From Paenarthrobacter aurescens TC1 (GTDB lineage Bacteria > Actinomycetota > Actinomycetes > Actinomycetales > Micrococcaceae), in the NCBI GenBank assembly GCA_000014925.1, contig CP000474.1, forward strand, positions 1,922,001 to 1,986,000: 64,000 bases of DNA, given 5' to 3'. A program made the translations under genes and the position numbers. How positions within the stretch are numbered: the stretch's first letter is position 1; every line of letters starts with the position of its first letter. The notes below the pieces were generated by a model. That model ran no database searches and was not told the DNA's origin. It saw only the letters and a program-made list of their open reading frames with translations. Below are positions 32,582-42,440 of this stretch, one piece after another.

Positions 32582-33340
32582 ATGCTTTTTGGGCGCGGCA
32601 AGAAGTCCAAGGACGATCGGTCCGAAACCGCCGGCACTGTTGAGGAGTCCGGTGCCGAGGCACTGACTTCCGAACCAGGCGGGTCCGGTACGCCCGGCGA
32701 TTTCCGCCTTGGCAAAGGCCCCTTGGACATAGACGAGATCGAGAGCCGCGATGGCTACGTCGACCTCGGTGCACTGTTGATCGCACCGGCGGATGGTCTC
32801 CAACTGCGGCTTGAGGTGGAAGAAGCCACCCAACGCGTGGTGGCCGTGACCATGGACCTCAACGGTTCGAGCCTGCAGCTCCAGGCGTTCGCGGCGCCGC
32901 GTTCCGAAGGTCTTTGGGACGAAATCCGCGAGCAGATCACCCAGTCGGTGGCGAGCCAAGGCGGGGAAACCGAGGAGGTTTCCGGAGCTTTCGGCACGGA
33001 ACTCGTGGCCAAACTGCCCGCTGAGGCGGCTGACGGCAGCCGCGGCTTCCGTGCCGCCCGCTTCATGGGTGTGGACGGGCCCCGATGGTTCCTCCGTGGT
33101 GTCCTTGGCGGGCAGGCTGCCTTGGAACGTGATGCCGCAGCGGGGCTGGAAGACCTCTTCCGCAAAGTTGTGGTGGTCCGCGGGGACAATCCGATGCCTC
33201 CGCGCGAACTGTTGCAGCTGCGCCTGCCCAAGGATGCCGCGGTACCGGGCCAAGCGGGCGCACCCCAGGGTGCGGTTCCCCCGGCAGCGCCTGCAATGCA
33301 GCAGCCGGAGCGAGGGCCGGAGATCACCCAGATTGGTTGA
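32582..33340 (+). CDS. DUF3710 domain-containing protein (Rv2696c type)
   Basis: 252-residue soluble protein of DUF3710. The head is charged (MLFGRGKKSKDDRSE), a conserved domain runs from FRLGKGPLDIDEIESRDGYVDLGALLIAP to about residue 215, and the Pro/Ala/Gln tail looks disordered. Function unknown. ATG at 32582 has a strong AAGGAG 8 nt upstream. It belongs to the conserved dut neighbourhood. Confidence 0.9.
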   Translation: MLFGRGKKSKDDRSETAGTVEESGAEALTSEPGGSGTPGDFRLGKGPLDIDEIESRDGYVDLGALLIAPADGLQLRLEVEEATQRVVAVTMDLNGSSLQLQAFAAPRSEGLWDEIREQITQSVASQGGETEEVSGAFGTELVAKLPAEAADGSRGFRAARFMGVDGPRWFLRGVLGGQAALERDAAAGLEDLFRKVVVVRGDNPMPPRELLQLRLPKDAAVPGQAGAPQGAVPPAAPAMQQPERGPEITQIG

Positions 33341-33359
33341 TTCCCCCGGCGGCAGCGGT

Positions 33360-33710
33360 GTGCCCGGTCAGAGGCCCCCTGAGCAAGGAGTCCATGATCT
33401 TCCTGCACGGGGCAGGGCTGTATGTACCGGCTTCATTGAATCCGTAACGCATCAACCGCCCAGCGAACAACCATTCTTTTCGGCTGTGGTGGTGGATGCC
33501 CTGAGGCCGGGGGACCAGCGTGCGTCCGCTCCCGGCGGAGCCCGGAAGTCCTATGACCGCCTCCGTGTGATCTGGCTGGGCAGGACCCGGGTTCCCGGCA
33601 TTGAAGCCGGTGTGCAACTTCGCTTGAACGGCATGGTGACCCAGGTTGATGGACTACCGGCCATGTTCAATCCCCGATACGAAATACTTTCCCGTCAGGA
33701 GCACCTATGA
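33360..33710 (+). CDS. OB-fold nucleic acid-binding protein (Rv2694c type)
   Basis: About 116-residue protein with an OB-fold pattern like the RecG/RPA type: TGFIESVTHQPPSEQPFFSAVVV, then RLRVIWLGRTRVPGIEAGVQLRLNGMV and FNPRYEIL. It probably binds single-stranded DNA or RNA (family inference). Start GTG at 33360 is a best guess without a clear SD. The stop overlaps the next start (ATGA at 33707-33710), so translation is coupled to DUF3159. Confidence 0.75.
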   Translation: MPGQRPPEQGVHDLPARGRAVCTGFIESVTHQPPSEQPFFSAVVVDALRPGDQRASAPGGARKSYDRLRVIWLGRTRVPGIEAGVQLRLNGMVTQVDGLPAMFNPRYEILSRQEHL

Positions 33711-34489
33711 CCGTGGCAAACGGATCAGAACCGAAGGACACAAGGCGCCCCACGCCCCCGGAGGACCACGTTGTGCTGCCCGACGCGGCTAAGGCCGGTC
33801 CGGACTCACCCAGTGTGTCCGAGCTCGCTGCGGGATATGCCGAAAAGGCCGGCCTTCACCGGAACAGCGCGGGGCACGTCGACATGCTGAAGTCAGCGGG
33901 CGGGGTACAGGGCATTGCCGAGAGCATCCTTCCCGGACTGGTCTTCCTGGTGGCCTTTACCATCACCCGGGATTTAACGCCGTCTCTTATCGCGGCGCTG
34001 GCTACCGCCGCCGTCTTCACCGTGGTGCGCCTGATCCAGCGGCGGCCCTTGACGCAGGCATTGGCCGGCGTGGTGGGCGTGGGTATTTCCGCGTGGCTGG
34101 CCAACACCACGGGTAAGGCAGAGGACTTCTATGTCCTGGGGTTCTTCACCAACATCGCCTATATCGCGGGCATGGTGCTCTCCATCGTGCTCAAGTGGCC
34201 GGTTGCGGGGCTTCTGTTCGGTTTCGTGCGCAACGAGGGACTTGAGTGGCGGAAGGATGCTGAAAGGCTCCGCGCCTACAGCCTGGGCACGTGGATCGTG
34301 GTGGCGGTGCTTGCTCTCCGCCTGGTGGTTCAGGTGCCGCTGTACTTCATGGGTGAACCCGGCCTGACAGCGTTGGCCACCACCAGGCTCCTGATGGGGG
34401 CCCCGCTGTACATCCTGGGCCTCTGGGTGGCCTGGCTGGTCACCAAGCCGGCGACTCAGCCGTCGAAGCCGTCGTCTTCAGCGGACTGA
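33707..34489 (+). CDS. DUF3159 domain-containing membrane protein (Rv2693c type)
   Basis: 260-residue integral membrane protein of DUF3159 with about five to six hydrophobic segments between residues 75 and 245 (for example GLVFLVAFTITRDLTPSLIAALA). A hydrophilic N-terminus precedes the domain (EYA-like SVSELAAGYAEKAGLHRNSAGHVDMLKS). Function unknown. ATG overlaps the previous stop. Its last 34 bp overlap the end of the convergent TrkA gene. Confidence 0.88.
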   Translation: MTVANGSEPKDTRRPTPPEDHVVLPDAAKAGPDSPSVSELAAGYAEKAGLHRNSAGHVDMLKSAGGVQGIAESILPGLVFLVAFTITRDLTPSLIAALATAAVFTVVRLIQRRPLTQALAGVVGVGISAWLANTTGKAEDFYVLGFFTNIAYIAGMVLSIVLKWPVAGLLFGFVRNEGLEWRKDAERLRAYSLGTWIVVAVLALRLVVQVPLYFMGEPGLTALATTRLLMGAPLYILGLWVAWLVTKPATQPSKPSSSAD

Positions 34490-35193
34490 TCTGCTGCTTC
34501 GGAGGACCCCTCACGAGGTTCCTGGCCGTCCTCGGCCGCTGGTGACAACAGGGCCCGCAGCCCGTCTTCCGCTGCGATGGTGGTGACGAAGAACAGCTCG
34601 TCGCCGCCGTCCAGGACGTCATCGCGTGTGGGGGTGATGGGTGCGTGGTCGCGCAGGATAGCCACCAGCGTTGCGTCTTCCGGCCAGTCGATACCACCCA
34701 CCGTGCTCCCGATGACATGGGAATCGTGGGGAACCGTGAACTCAACGATCGATGCCACGCCTGTTTGCAGGGTCAGCAGCCGCACGATGTCGCCGATTTC
34801 AACAGCCTCTTCCACCAGGGCCGTCATGAGCTGCGGGGTGTTGACTGCGACGTCCACGCCCCAGGAGTCATTAAACATCCAGTCGTTCTTGGGATTGTTG
34901 ACGCGCCCAACTGTCCGTCCCACACCGAACTCGGTCTTGGCGAGCAGTGATACCACCAGATTCACTTTGTCGTCGCCTGTGGCAGAAACCACGACGTCGG
35001 CATCCTCAAGTTTGGCGTCCTGCAGGGTGCTGAGTTCGCAGGCGTCGCCCACCAGCCAGCGGGCACCTCGAAGCCCGCTGCGTCCGATGACTTCGGGCTT
35101 CAAGTCAATAAGGAGGATCTCGTGTTTGTGGGCCAGCAGCTCACGCGCAATGGACGAGCCGACGCTGCCCGCGCCAACAATGACAACTTTCAC
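34456..35193 (-). CDS. TrkA-family potassium uptake regulator 2
   Basis: 245-residue RCK-type regulatory subunit. The N-terminal Rossmann domain has the dinucleotide motif VGAGSVGSSIARELLAHKHEILLIDLKPE (residues 5-33), followed by VGDA and SATGDDKVNLV. A C-terminal TrkA_C domain covers about 140-220. It senses NAD(H)/ATP and gates a potassium transporter. GTG at 35193 overlaps the upstream trkA stop by one base (TAGTG), so both subunits are coupled. The pair corresponds to ceoB/ceoC in M. tuberculosis. The last 34 bp overlap the convergent DUF3159 gene. Confidence 0.92.
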   Translation of the reverse strand: MKVVIVGAGSVGSSIARELLAHKHEILLIDLKPEVIGRSGLRGARWLVGDACELSTLQDAKLEDADVVVSATGDDKVNLVVSLLAKTEFGVGRTVGRVNNPKNDWMFNDSWGVDVAVNTPQLMTALVEEAVEIGDIVRLLTLQTGVASIVEFTVPHDSHVIGSTVGGIDWPEDATLVAILRDHAPITPTRDDVLDGGDELFFVTTIAAEDGLRALLSPAAEDGQEPREGSSEAADQSAEDDGFDG

Positions 35194-35867
35194 TAAGACT
35201 CCTTGGCGGGTGCTTTGGCGAGGATCCGGCTGATCTCGGAGGTTCTGTCCAGGCTCACCATTGCGTGGACAGTATCGCCCTCTTGGTATGCGGTGCCGGC
35301 CTGGGGCAACAGGCCCTCACCAAACCTGGTGAGGAAGGCGATGCGGATTCCGGCGGCGGACTCGATGGAGTCCATGCTGTGTCCGATCCAATCCTCGTGG
35401 AGATCCACTTCGGCCAGTACCAAGCGGCCCGACGGCTCGCGGTAGTCACCGGCGAGGTGCTGCTCGGGAAGGATGCGGCGCAGGACCTGGTCGGCACTCC
35501 AGCGGACGGCTGCCACCGTGGGGATGCCGAGCCGCTGGTAGATTTCGGCGCGGCCGGGATCATAAATCCGTGCCACCACGTGGGCAACATGGAAGGTTTC
35601 GCGGGCCACACGCGTGGCCAGGATGTTCGAGTTGTCGCCGCTGGATACGGCGGCAAAGGCATAGGCCTCTTCCACGCCGGCTTGTTTCAGGGTGTCCCGA
35701 TCAAACCCGACTCCGGTGACTTTGCGCCCAGTGAACGTGTTGCGCAACCGGCGGAAGGCCCGCTCGTCCTGGTCGATGATGGCCACCGAGTGGCCGGCAT
35801 CCTCCAAAGTGTGTGCCAGGGTTGCGCCAACACGGCCGCAACCCATGATCACGAAGTGAGCCACCAT
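35193..35867 (-). CDS. TrkA-family potassium uptake regulator 1
   Basis: 224-residue RCK/TrkA protein with the dinucleotide motif IMGCGRVGATLAHTLEDAGHSVAIIDQDE (7-35), SGDNSNI, and a TrkA_C domain at about 135-215. Paralogous partner of the next gene in the same operon. ATG at 35867 with AGGAG upstream. No membrane potassium transporter subunit (TrkH) lies beside it; the adjacent APC permease on the other strand may be functionally linked (inference from conserved neighbourhood). Confidence 0.92.
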   Translation of the reverse strand: MVAHFVIMGCGRVGATLAHTLEDAGHSVAIIDQDERAFRRLRNTFTGRKVTGVGFDRDTLKQAGVEEAYAFAAVSSGDNSNILATRVARETFHVAHVVARIYDPGRAEIYQRLGIPTVAAVRWSADQVLRRILPEQHLAGDYREPSGRLVLAEVDLHEDWIGHSMDSIESAAGIRIAFLTRFGEGLLPQAGTAYQEGDTVHAMVSLDRTSEISRILAKAPAKES

Positions 35868-35979
35868 GTCTCCTAATGTGTGTTGTCCATCCCGCTCGGT
35901 ATGACTTTACCGGTGCCGCGTGGCTAAGCCGGCGACAACCCGTCATGACATCCCTGGGGATTCAGAGTAGCTTTGCGGA

Positions 35980-37953
35980 GTGCTGACAATTCTGAATGCC
36001 GCGAAGCGGGTGTTGGTGGGCCGGCCAGTCAGGAACGACCGCCTGTCCCACACCTTGTTGCCCAAACGCATCGCTTTGCCGATCTTCGCCTCGGACGCCC
36101 TGTCCTCGGTGGCTTATGCCCCCGACGAAATTCTGTTGACGCTCGCCCTTGCCGGCGTAAGCGCCGTGGCTTTCTCCCCGCTCGTGGGCCTGGCCGTCAT
36201 GGTGGTGTTGCTCACGGTGGTGGCGTCCTACCGCCAAAACGTGCACGCGTATCCGTCCGGAGGCGGCGACTACGAGATTGCCAACGTCAACCTCGGCAAG
36301 TACGCCGGTCTTACTGTCGCCTCCGCCTTGCTGGTGGATTATGTGCTGACGGTTGCCGTGTCCATGTCATCAGCGGCGACGTACCTGACCACCGCCATCC
36401 CGGCACTCCATGGCCAGCAGGCACTGATTGCCACTATTGGCGTGATCATCCTGGCGCTGGTCAATCTTCGCGGAGTCAAGGAAGCCGGGACGCTCTTCGC
36501 TGTCCCGACGTACATCTTCATGGCGTCCATCCTTGGAATGACCGGGGTGGGTATCTTTCAGGCGGTCACCGGCACCTTGGGGGAGGCACCTTCCGCCAAC
36601 TTCACCATCGTCCCTGAGCCCGGATTTGATGAGGGCCTGGTGGGCCTGGCCGGGGCTTTCCTGCTTCTGCGTGCCTTTTCATCGGGCGCCGCCGCGCTGA
36701 CCGGTGTTGAGGCCATCAGCAACGGCGTACCAAACTTCCAGAAGCCCAAGAGCAAAAACGCGGCCACCACGTTGCTCCTGCTCGGCGTCATCGCAGCCTC
36801 CATGCTGGCAGGCATCCTTTACCTGGCCAACGCCACCAAGGTGCACATCGTCCTGGATCCTGCCCGGGAGTTCCTGGTGGACGGAAAGCCACTTCCTGAG
36901 GGGTACATCCAGACACCTGCCATCAGCCAAATCGCAGACACCATCTTCGGGTCGGGCTCCATTCTTTTCTACGTCGTCGTTGCGGCCACCGGCGTCATCC
37001 TTGTGTTCGCTTCCAACACGGCTTTCAACGGCTTCCCCGTGCTGGGTTCGATCCTTGCCCAAGACGGCTACCTGCCCCGGCAGCTCCGCACCCGTGGCGA
37101 CAGGCTTGCGTTCAGCAATGGCGTCCTTGCGTTGGCAGCCGGGGCGCTGGTCCTGATTCTCGCGTTCAACGCAGATGTCACCAAGCTGATCCAGCTGTAC
37201 ATTGTGGGCGTCTTCATCTCCTTCACTGCCAGCCAACTCGGCATGATCCGGCACTGGGGCCGCGAACTTAAACTCGCCAGGGACAAAGCCGTCCGCCGCC
37301 GTATTATCAAGTCACGGACCATCAATATGCTGGGCTTCGGGATGACGGCCTTGGTCCTTGTCATCGTCCTCATCACCAAGTTCGAGCAAGGCGCTTGGAT
37401 TGCTTTGCTCGCCATGTTTGTTCTCTTCCTCATCATGTGGAGCATTCGTGCCCACTACGACAACGTGGCCAGGGAGCTGGCCGTGGACGAGGATTCCTCA
37501 CCGCGTGCACTTCCCACCAGGGTCCACGCGGTTCTCCTTGTTTCCCACGTCCGCAAGCCGGTCCTCAGGGCGTTGGCATATGCACGGGCGTCGCGGCCAT
37601 CGCGCCTGGACGCCGTGACCGTGGACATCAGTGCTGAAGAGACAGCCCAGACGGTCCGCGATTGGGAGAAGCTGGAAATCCCCGTTCCCCTGACCGTTCT
37701 GGCCAGCCCCTACCGTGAGACCGTGACACCCATCATGGATTACATCAAGAACATGCGCCGCGACTCACCGCGGGACCTGATCGTGGTGTACATCCCCGAA
37801 TATGTGGTGGGCAAATGGTGGGAACAACTCGTCCATAACCAAACAGCACTCAGAATCAAGACGAGGCTCCACTTTGAACCTGGAGTCATGGTTGCCAGCG
37901 TCCCGTGGCAGTTGAAATCGTCCGAAGAAGCAAAGGCACTGCAGGATACCTAA
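35980..37953 (+). CDS. APC family amino acid/potassium permease (Rv2690c type)
   Basis: 657-residue APC superfamily permease with 12 hydrophobic segments in about residues 20-480 and a soluble C-terminal domain of about 170 residues (VLLVSHVRKPVLRALAYARASRPSRLDAVTVDIS), a layout shared with KUP-like and DUF-tailed APC proteins. The signature ASDALSSVAYAPDEIL is in TM1 and YPSGGGDYEIA in TM3. The neighbouring TrkA genes suggest cation rather than amino-acid transport (inference). GTG at 35980 lacks an SD; TAGCTT (35968-35973) is 6 nt upstream. It runs straight into the next gene (stop at 37951-37953, ATG at 37954). Confidence 0.88.
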   Translation: MLTILNAAKRVLVGRPVRNDRLSHTLLPKRIALPIFASDALSSVAYAPDEILLTLALAGVSAVAFSPLVGLAVMVVLLTVVASYRQNVHAYPSGGGDYEIANVNLGKYAGLTVASALLVDYVLTVAVSMSSAATYLTTAIPALHGQQALIATIGVIILALVNLRGVKEAGTLFAVPTYIFMASILGMTGVGIFQAVTGTLGEAPSANFTIVPEPGFDEGLVGLAGAFLLLRAFSSGAAALTGVEAISNGVPNFQKPKSKNAATTLLLLGVIAASMLAGILYLANATKVHIVLDPAREFLVDGKPLPEGYIQTPAISQIADTIFGSGSILFYVVVAATGVILVFASNTAFNGFPVLGSILAQDGYLPRQLRTRGDRLAFSNGVLALAAGALVLILAFNADVTKLIQLYIVGVFISFTASQLGMIRHWGRELKLARDKAVRRRIIKSRTINMLGFGMTALVLVIVLITKFEQGAWIALLAMFVLFLIMWSIRAHYDNVARELAVDEDSSPRALPTRVHAVLLVSHVRKPVLRALAYARASRPSRLDAVTVDISAEETAQTVRDWEKLEIPVPLTVLASPYRETVTPIMDYIKNMRRDSPRDLIVVYIPEYVVGKWWEQLVHNQTALRIKTRLHFEPGVMVASVPWQLKSSEEAKALQDT

Positions 37954-39318
37954 ATGACCTCCCACAGTAATTCCCCCCAACACCACTCCGGAGACCAGGG
38001 TGCGCCCGCCACTGAACTGGTGGTGGATGTAGGCGCCATAGCCCACGGAGGGCACTTCGTCGCACGGCATGAAGGGCGCGTCATCTTCGTCCGGCACGCC
38101 ATCCCGGGAGAGAAAGTCCGGATCCGGTTGACCGACTCCGGCGACTCGTCGCGCTTCTGGCGTGCCGACGTCGTCGAGGTCCTGGAAGCCTCACCCGACC
38201 GCGTTCCGCACTTCTGGAAGCAGGCGGACTCGCTGGGCTCATGGAGCCGCGGGGCTCCGCCGGTGGGCGGTGCCGAGCTCGGCCACATTTCGTTGCAGCG
38301 CCAGCGGGCCTTGAAAGCGGACGTGCTGGCGGAACAGCTCAAGCGGCTTGCCGGCTTGGACCTCACCACCGAGGTGGAAGCCGTGGGAGATCAGCACGAC
38401 GGCGGACTCGGCTGGCGTACGCGGGCCAGCTTCGCGGTGACCCCCAAGGGCCGGTTGGGCATGCACGCACACCGTTCAGACGTAGTGCTTCCCATCAAGG
38501 AGATGCCGTTGGCGCTTACGGGCGTCAACGAGCTGAAGCTGTGGGACCTTGACCTGTCCGGCATCGCCCGTGTGGAAGTTGCCGTGCCCGCCAACGGTTC
38601 GCGGCCCCTGATTCTGCTGGCTCCGGAAGAATCGACCAGCCCCAAGAGATTGCACAGCATCCTTTCGCAGCTGCCGCACCATGTCTCGGTTGCCAGCTTC
38701 GATCCCAGCAAGGGCGAAGTCCTGCAGCTTCGGGGGAGGACCTGGGTGCAGGAAACCGCAGCAGGCCATGAGTACCGTGTGACCGGTGAGGGTTTCTGGC
38801 AGATCCACAAGGACGCCCCGGACACGCTGGTGGACGCTGTGACGGGCTATCTTTCCGGCGGTGGCTACTTGCAGCCCGGCGCGACAGTGGCCGACCTCTA
38901 CGCCGGCGCCGGCCTGTTCACGGCGCCCTTGGCGGACGTCGTCGGAGTTACCGGTTCGGTACTTTCCGTTGAAGGCGCGCCGGGCACCAGCCGCGACGCC
39001 CGAAAAAACCTGCACGGTGAAGCCCAGGTGGAAATTGTGCAGGGACGTGTGGAGAAGGTCCTGCACCAACGTGCCCGCAGCTTCGACTCGGTGGTGCTGG
39101 ATCCACCACGTGCCGGAGCAGGCAAGGCCGTGGTCAAGCAATTGATGGCCACCGGACCCCGTGCAATCGCCTATGTGTCATGCGATCCCGCATCCTTTGC
39201 ACGTGATCTGGGTTACTTCCATCAAGGTGGCTGGCGACTGGAGTCCCTGCGGGCCTTCGATCTTTACCCGAACACCCATCACCTGGAAACTGTAGGGCTG
39301 ATGGTTCCCGCCGCGTAG
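37954..39318 (+). CDS. Class I SAM-dependent RNA methyltransferase (TrmA/RumA family, Rv2689c type)
   Basis: 454-residue RNA m5U-type methyltransferase. An N-terminal TRAM domain (about 10-70, VDVGAIAHGGHFVARHEGRVIFVRHAIPGEKVRIRL) is followed by a central region, then the SAM-binding motif DLYAGAGLFTAPLA from about residue 314 and the catalytic motif SCDPASFARDL with C410. The iron-sulfur cysteines of RumA are not seen. ATG follows the permease stop with no gap, so the two are coupled. Confidence 0.9.
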   Translation: MTSHSNSPQHHSGDQGAPATELVVDVGAIAHGGHFVARHEGRVIFVRHAIPGEKVRIRLTDSGDSSRFWRADVVEVLEASPDRVPHFWKQADSLGSWSRGAPPVGGAELGHISLQRQRALKADVLAEQLKRLAGLDLTTEVEAVGDQHDGGLGWRTRASFAVTPKGRLGMHAHRSDVVLPIKEMPLALTGVNELKLWDLDLSGIARVEVAVPANGSRPLILLAPEESTSPKRLHSILSQLPHHVSVASFDPSKGEVLQLRGRTWVQETAAGHEYRVTGEGFWQIHKDAPDTLVDAVTGYLSGGGYLQPGATVADLYAGAGLFTAPLADVVGVTGSVLSVEGAPGTSRDARKNLHGEAQVEIVQGRVEKVLHQRARSFDSVVLDPPRAGAGKAVVKQLMATGPRAIAYVSCDPASFARDLGYFHQGGWRLESLRAFDLYPNTHHLETVGLMVPAA

Positions 39319-39429
39319 CCGCGGCGCGGCCCGCCTTCCATGGGGCAGCAGGCGGAACTGCTTGTTTTCACAGCGGCACCTGATCAGTGACGCAACGCCG
39401 GAGTATGCCACTACGATGGCTGTAGTAGT

Positions 39430-39462
39430 CCCGGTCCGCAGAAATCAACGCCGCGGACCGGG
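39430..39462. promoter_or_regulatory. Perfect 10-bp hairpin upstream of acnA
   Basis: CCCGGTCCGC (39430-39439) pairs with GCGGACCGGG (39453-39462), loop 13 nt. It lies 112 bp after the methyltransferase stop and 99 bp before acnA. No T-run follows, so it may be a leader structure or an unusual terminator. Confidence 0.5.
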
Positions 39463-39491
39463 GTGACCAAGAGAGATGCCGCCAGGCTAAG

Positions 39492-39506
39492 TAAGGTGCG
39501 CCTAAC
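39492..39506. promoter_or_regulatory. Candidate DtxR/IdeR-like iron box
   Basis: TAAGGTGCGCCTAAC holds the two half-site words TAAGGT and GCCTAAC of the actinobacterial iron-repressor box; over the 19-bp consensus I count 13 matches. It is 55 bp upstream of the aconitase start. Weak without an experiment. Confidence 0.3.
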
Positions 39507-39561
39507 TGGCTAGCGGCCAACCACGCGACAAAGATGAAACTGTTGCGAGAGGAGTCCTGCC

Positions 39562-42369
39562 ATGAGCACTGTGGACAGCTTCGGTTCCAAAGGCGTACTG
39601 AATGTAGCCGGCACCGACTATGAAATTTTCCGGTTGAACTCCGTAGAGGGCGCAGACAGCCTTCCGTTCAGCCTTAAGGTATTGCTTGAAAACCTCCTGC
39701 GGACTGAGGATGGCGCCAATATTACGGCTGACCATGTCCGCGCCCTGGCCGGTTGGGATCCCAATGCGGAGCCCGACACGGAAATCCAGTTCACCCCCGC
39801 CCGCGTCATCATGCAGGACTTCACCGGCGTTCCCTGCGTCGTGGACCTGGCGACCATGCGTGAAGCTGTCAAGGAGCTCGGCGGTGACCCCAAGCGCGTC
39901 AACCCGTTGGCGCCTGCAGAAATGGTCATCGACCACTCCGTCCAGATCGACGCCTTCGGAAACTCCGGCGCACTGGAGCGCAACATGGAGATCGAATACC
40001 AGCGCAACGGTGAGCGCTACCAGTTCCTTCGCTGGGGCCAGACCGCATTCGATGACTTCAAGGTTGTTCCCCCGGGAACCGGCATCGTCCACCAGGTCAA
40101 CATCGAGTACCTGGCACGCACAGTCATGACCCGCGAGGTAGACGGCGTTGTCCGTGCCTACCCCGACACCTGTGTTGGCACCGACTCCCACACCACCATG
40201 GTCAACGGCCTGGGCATCCTGGGCTGGGGCGTTGGCGGCATCGAAGCCGAAGCAGCAATGCTCGGCCAGCCCGTCTCCATGCTGATTCCCCGCGTTGTGG
40301 GCTTCAAGCTCAAGGGCAGCATCCCGGCTGGCGCTACCGCTACTGACGTGGTGCTGACCATCACCGAAATGCTGCGCAAGCACGGTGTTGTTGGCAAGTT
40401 CGTTGAGTTCTACGGTGAAGGCGTTGCGGCTGTGCCGTTGGCCAACCGCGCCACCATCGGCAACATGAGCCCGGAATTCGGTTCCACGGCTGCTATGTTC
40501 CCGATCGACGACGTCACCCTGGACTACCTGCGCCTGACCGGCCGTTCCGAAGCGAATGTCGCCCTCGTGGAGGCATACAGCAAGGAACAGGGTCTCTGGC
40601 ACGACCCCTCCCGCGAACTGCGCTTCTCCGAGTTCCTCGAGCTGGACCTGTCCACTGTTGTTCCTTCCATCTCGGGCCCCAAGCGTCCTCAGGACCGCAT
40701 CGAGCTCACGGATGCCAAGGAGCAGTTCCGCAAGGACATCCACAACTACGTCGCCATCGAAGACGGCAGCGTGGACGAGTCCCTGGACGAATCGTTCCCG
40801 GCATCGGATGCGCCGTCCTTCACGCACGCTGATTCGCACACCACGGAGACGGCGCGCGTTTACTCCGCCGCCAACGGTGCGAATGGCCGCCCGTCCACGC
40901 CGGTCAAGGTGACCACCGCCGATGGCCGCGAGTTCGAGCTGGACCACGGTGCAGTGTCGATCGCTTCGATCACCTCCTGCACCAACACGTCCAACCCGTC
41001 CGTCATGCTGGCTGCGGCCCTCCTTGCACGCAACGCCGTGGACAAGGGCCTGACCTCCAAGCCGTGGGTCAAGACCTCCGTTGCCCCGGGCTCGAAGGTT
41101 GTCACTGACTACTACGAAAAGTCCGGCCTGACGCCGTACCTGGAGAAGCTCGGCTTCTACATCGTGGGTTATGGCTGCGCCACCTGCATCGGTAACTCCG
41201 GTCCGCTTGAGCCGGAAATCTCCGAGGCAATCCAGGCAAACGACCTCTCCGTCACCGCAGTCCTCTCCGGTAACCGTAACTTCGAAGGCCGCATCAACCC
41301 GGACGTAAAGATGAACTACCTGGCATCCCCGCCGCTGGTCATCGCTTACGCACTGGCCGGCTCCATGGACTTCGACTTCGACACCGATGCCCTGGGCACC
41401 GACTCCGAGGGCAACGAGGTCTTCCTGAAGGACATCTGGCCGAACCCCACTGAGGTGCAGGAAGTCATCGACTCCTCCATTGACGAGGCTATGTTCGCCA
41501 AGGGCTACGAAGGCGTTTTCGACGGCGACGATCGCTGGAAGGCCCTCGACACCCCCGCCGGTGACACCTTCGCGTGGGCCGAAGATTCCACCTACGTCCG
41601 GAAGCCTCCATACTTCGAGGGCATGAAGGCCCAGCCGGATCCCGTCAAGGACATCTCAGGCGCCCGCGTGCTCCTGAAGCTTGGCGATTCCGTCACCACG
41701 GACCACATCTCCCCGGCCGGTTCCTTCAAGTCGGACACTCCCGCAGGCCAGTACCTTCTGGCCAACGGTGTGGAGCGCAAGGACTTCAACTCCTACGGTT
41801 CACGCCGTGGCAACCACGAAGTCATGATCCGCGGTACCTTTGCCAACATCCGTATCAAGAACCAGCTCCTGGACAATGTTGAAGGTGGCTTCACCCGCGA
41901 CTTCAGCCAGGAGGGTGCGCCCCAGGCGTACGTTTACGATGCAGCCCAGAACTACCAGGCAGCAGGAACGCCCCTGGTTGTCCTGGCAGGCAAGGAATAC
42001 GGTTCCGGTTCGTCCCGTGACTGGGCAGCGAAGGGCACGGCGCTTCTGGGCGTCAAGGCCGTCGTCGCCGAAAGCTACGAGCGCATCCACCGCTCCAACC
42101 TCATTGGCATGGGCGTCCTTCCGTTGCAGTACCCCGCCGGTGAGTCCGCAGCAACGCTGGGCCTGACCGGTACGGAAACGTTTGCAGTGGAAGGTGTCAC
42201 CGAGCTCAACAACGGCACCACGCCGAAGACGCTCAAGGTGACTGCCACGGCCGAAGACGGAACCGCCAAGTCCTTTGACGCCGTTCTGCGCATCGATACC
42301 CCGGGTGAAGCGGACTACTACCGCAACGGTGGCATCCTGCAGTACGTTCTGCGCCAGATCTCGGCATAA
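39562..42369 (+). CDS. acnA: Aconitate hydratase
   Basis: 935-residue TCA-cycle aconitase of the AcnA/IRP1 type, interconverting citrate and isocitrate with a [4Fe-4S] cluster. The cluster cysteines are C473 in [10 protein letters not shown] and C539/C542 in [10 protein letters not shown]. The swivel domain is C-terminal ([16 protein letters not shown]). Length is in the usual 890-940 range, with a small acidic, Ser-rich insert near residues 395-435. ATG at 39562 with GAGAGGAG upstream. A single gene between two terminator-like hairpins. Confidence 0.97.
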   Translation: MSTVDSFGSKGVLNVAGTDYEIFRLNSVEGADSLPFSLKVLLENLLRTEDGANITADHVRALAGWDPNAEPDTEIQFTPARVIMQDFTGVPCVVDLATMREAVKELGGDPKRVNPLAPAEMVIDHSVQIDAFGNSGALERNMEIEYQRNGERYQFLRWGQTAFDDFKVVPPGTGIVHQVNIEYLARTVMTREVDGVVRAYPDTCVGTDSHTTMVNGLGILGWGVGGIEAEAAMLGQPVSMLIPRVVGFKLKGSIPAGATATDVVLTITEMLRKHGVVGKFVEFYGEGVAAVPLANRATIGNMSPEFGSTAAMFPIDDVTLDYLRLTGRSEANVALVEAYSKEQGLWHDPSRELRFSEFLELDLSTVVPSISGPKRPQDRIELTDAKEQFRKDIHNYVAIEDGSVDESLDESFPASDAPSFTHADSHTTETARVYSAANGANGRPSTPVKVTTADGREFELDHGAVSIASITSCTNTSNPSVMLAAALLARNAVDKGLTSKPWVKTSVAPGSKVVTDYYEKSGLTPYLEKLGFYIVGYGCATCIGNSGPLEPEISEAIQANDLSVTAVLSGNRNFEGRINPDVKMNYLASPPLVIAYALAGSMDFDFDTDALGTDSEGNEVFLKDIWPNPTEVQEVIDSSIDEAMFAKGYEGVFDGDDRWKALDTPAGDTFAWAEDSTYVRKPPYFEGMKAQPDPVKDISGARVLLKLGDSVTTDHISPAGSFKSDTPAGQYLLANGVERKDFNSYGSRRGNHEVMIRGTFANIRIKNQLLDNVEGGFTRDFSQEGAPQAYVYDAAQNYQAAGTPLVVLAGKEYGSGSSRDWAAKGTALLGVKAVVAESYERIHRSNLIGMGVLPLQYPAGESAATLGLTGTETFAVEGVTELNNGTTPKTLKVTATAEDGTAKSFDAVLRIDTPGEADYYRNGGILQYVLRQISA

Positions 42370-42404
42370 CGAACCGGCTGATTAGCAGCTGATTCAGAAG
42401 CCGG

Positions 42405-42440
42405 ACAGCCCCGGCTGGTCGCCCGACCAGCCGGGGCTGT
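42405..42440 (+). terminator. Strong terminator of acnA
   Basis: A perfect 16-bp stem, ACAGCCCCGGCTGGTC (42405-42420) with GACCAGCCGGGGCTGT (42425-42440), closes a 4-nt loop and is followed by TTGGTGT. Confidence 0.9.

Noticed and set aside
39502..40947. A 481-codon open frame antisense to acnA
   Set aside because: Shadow frame; low-complexity Gly/His/Asp composition, while the aconitase cluster motifs are on the plus strand.
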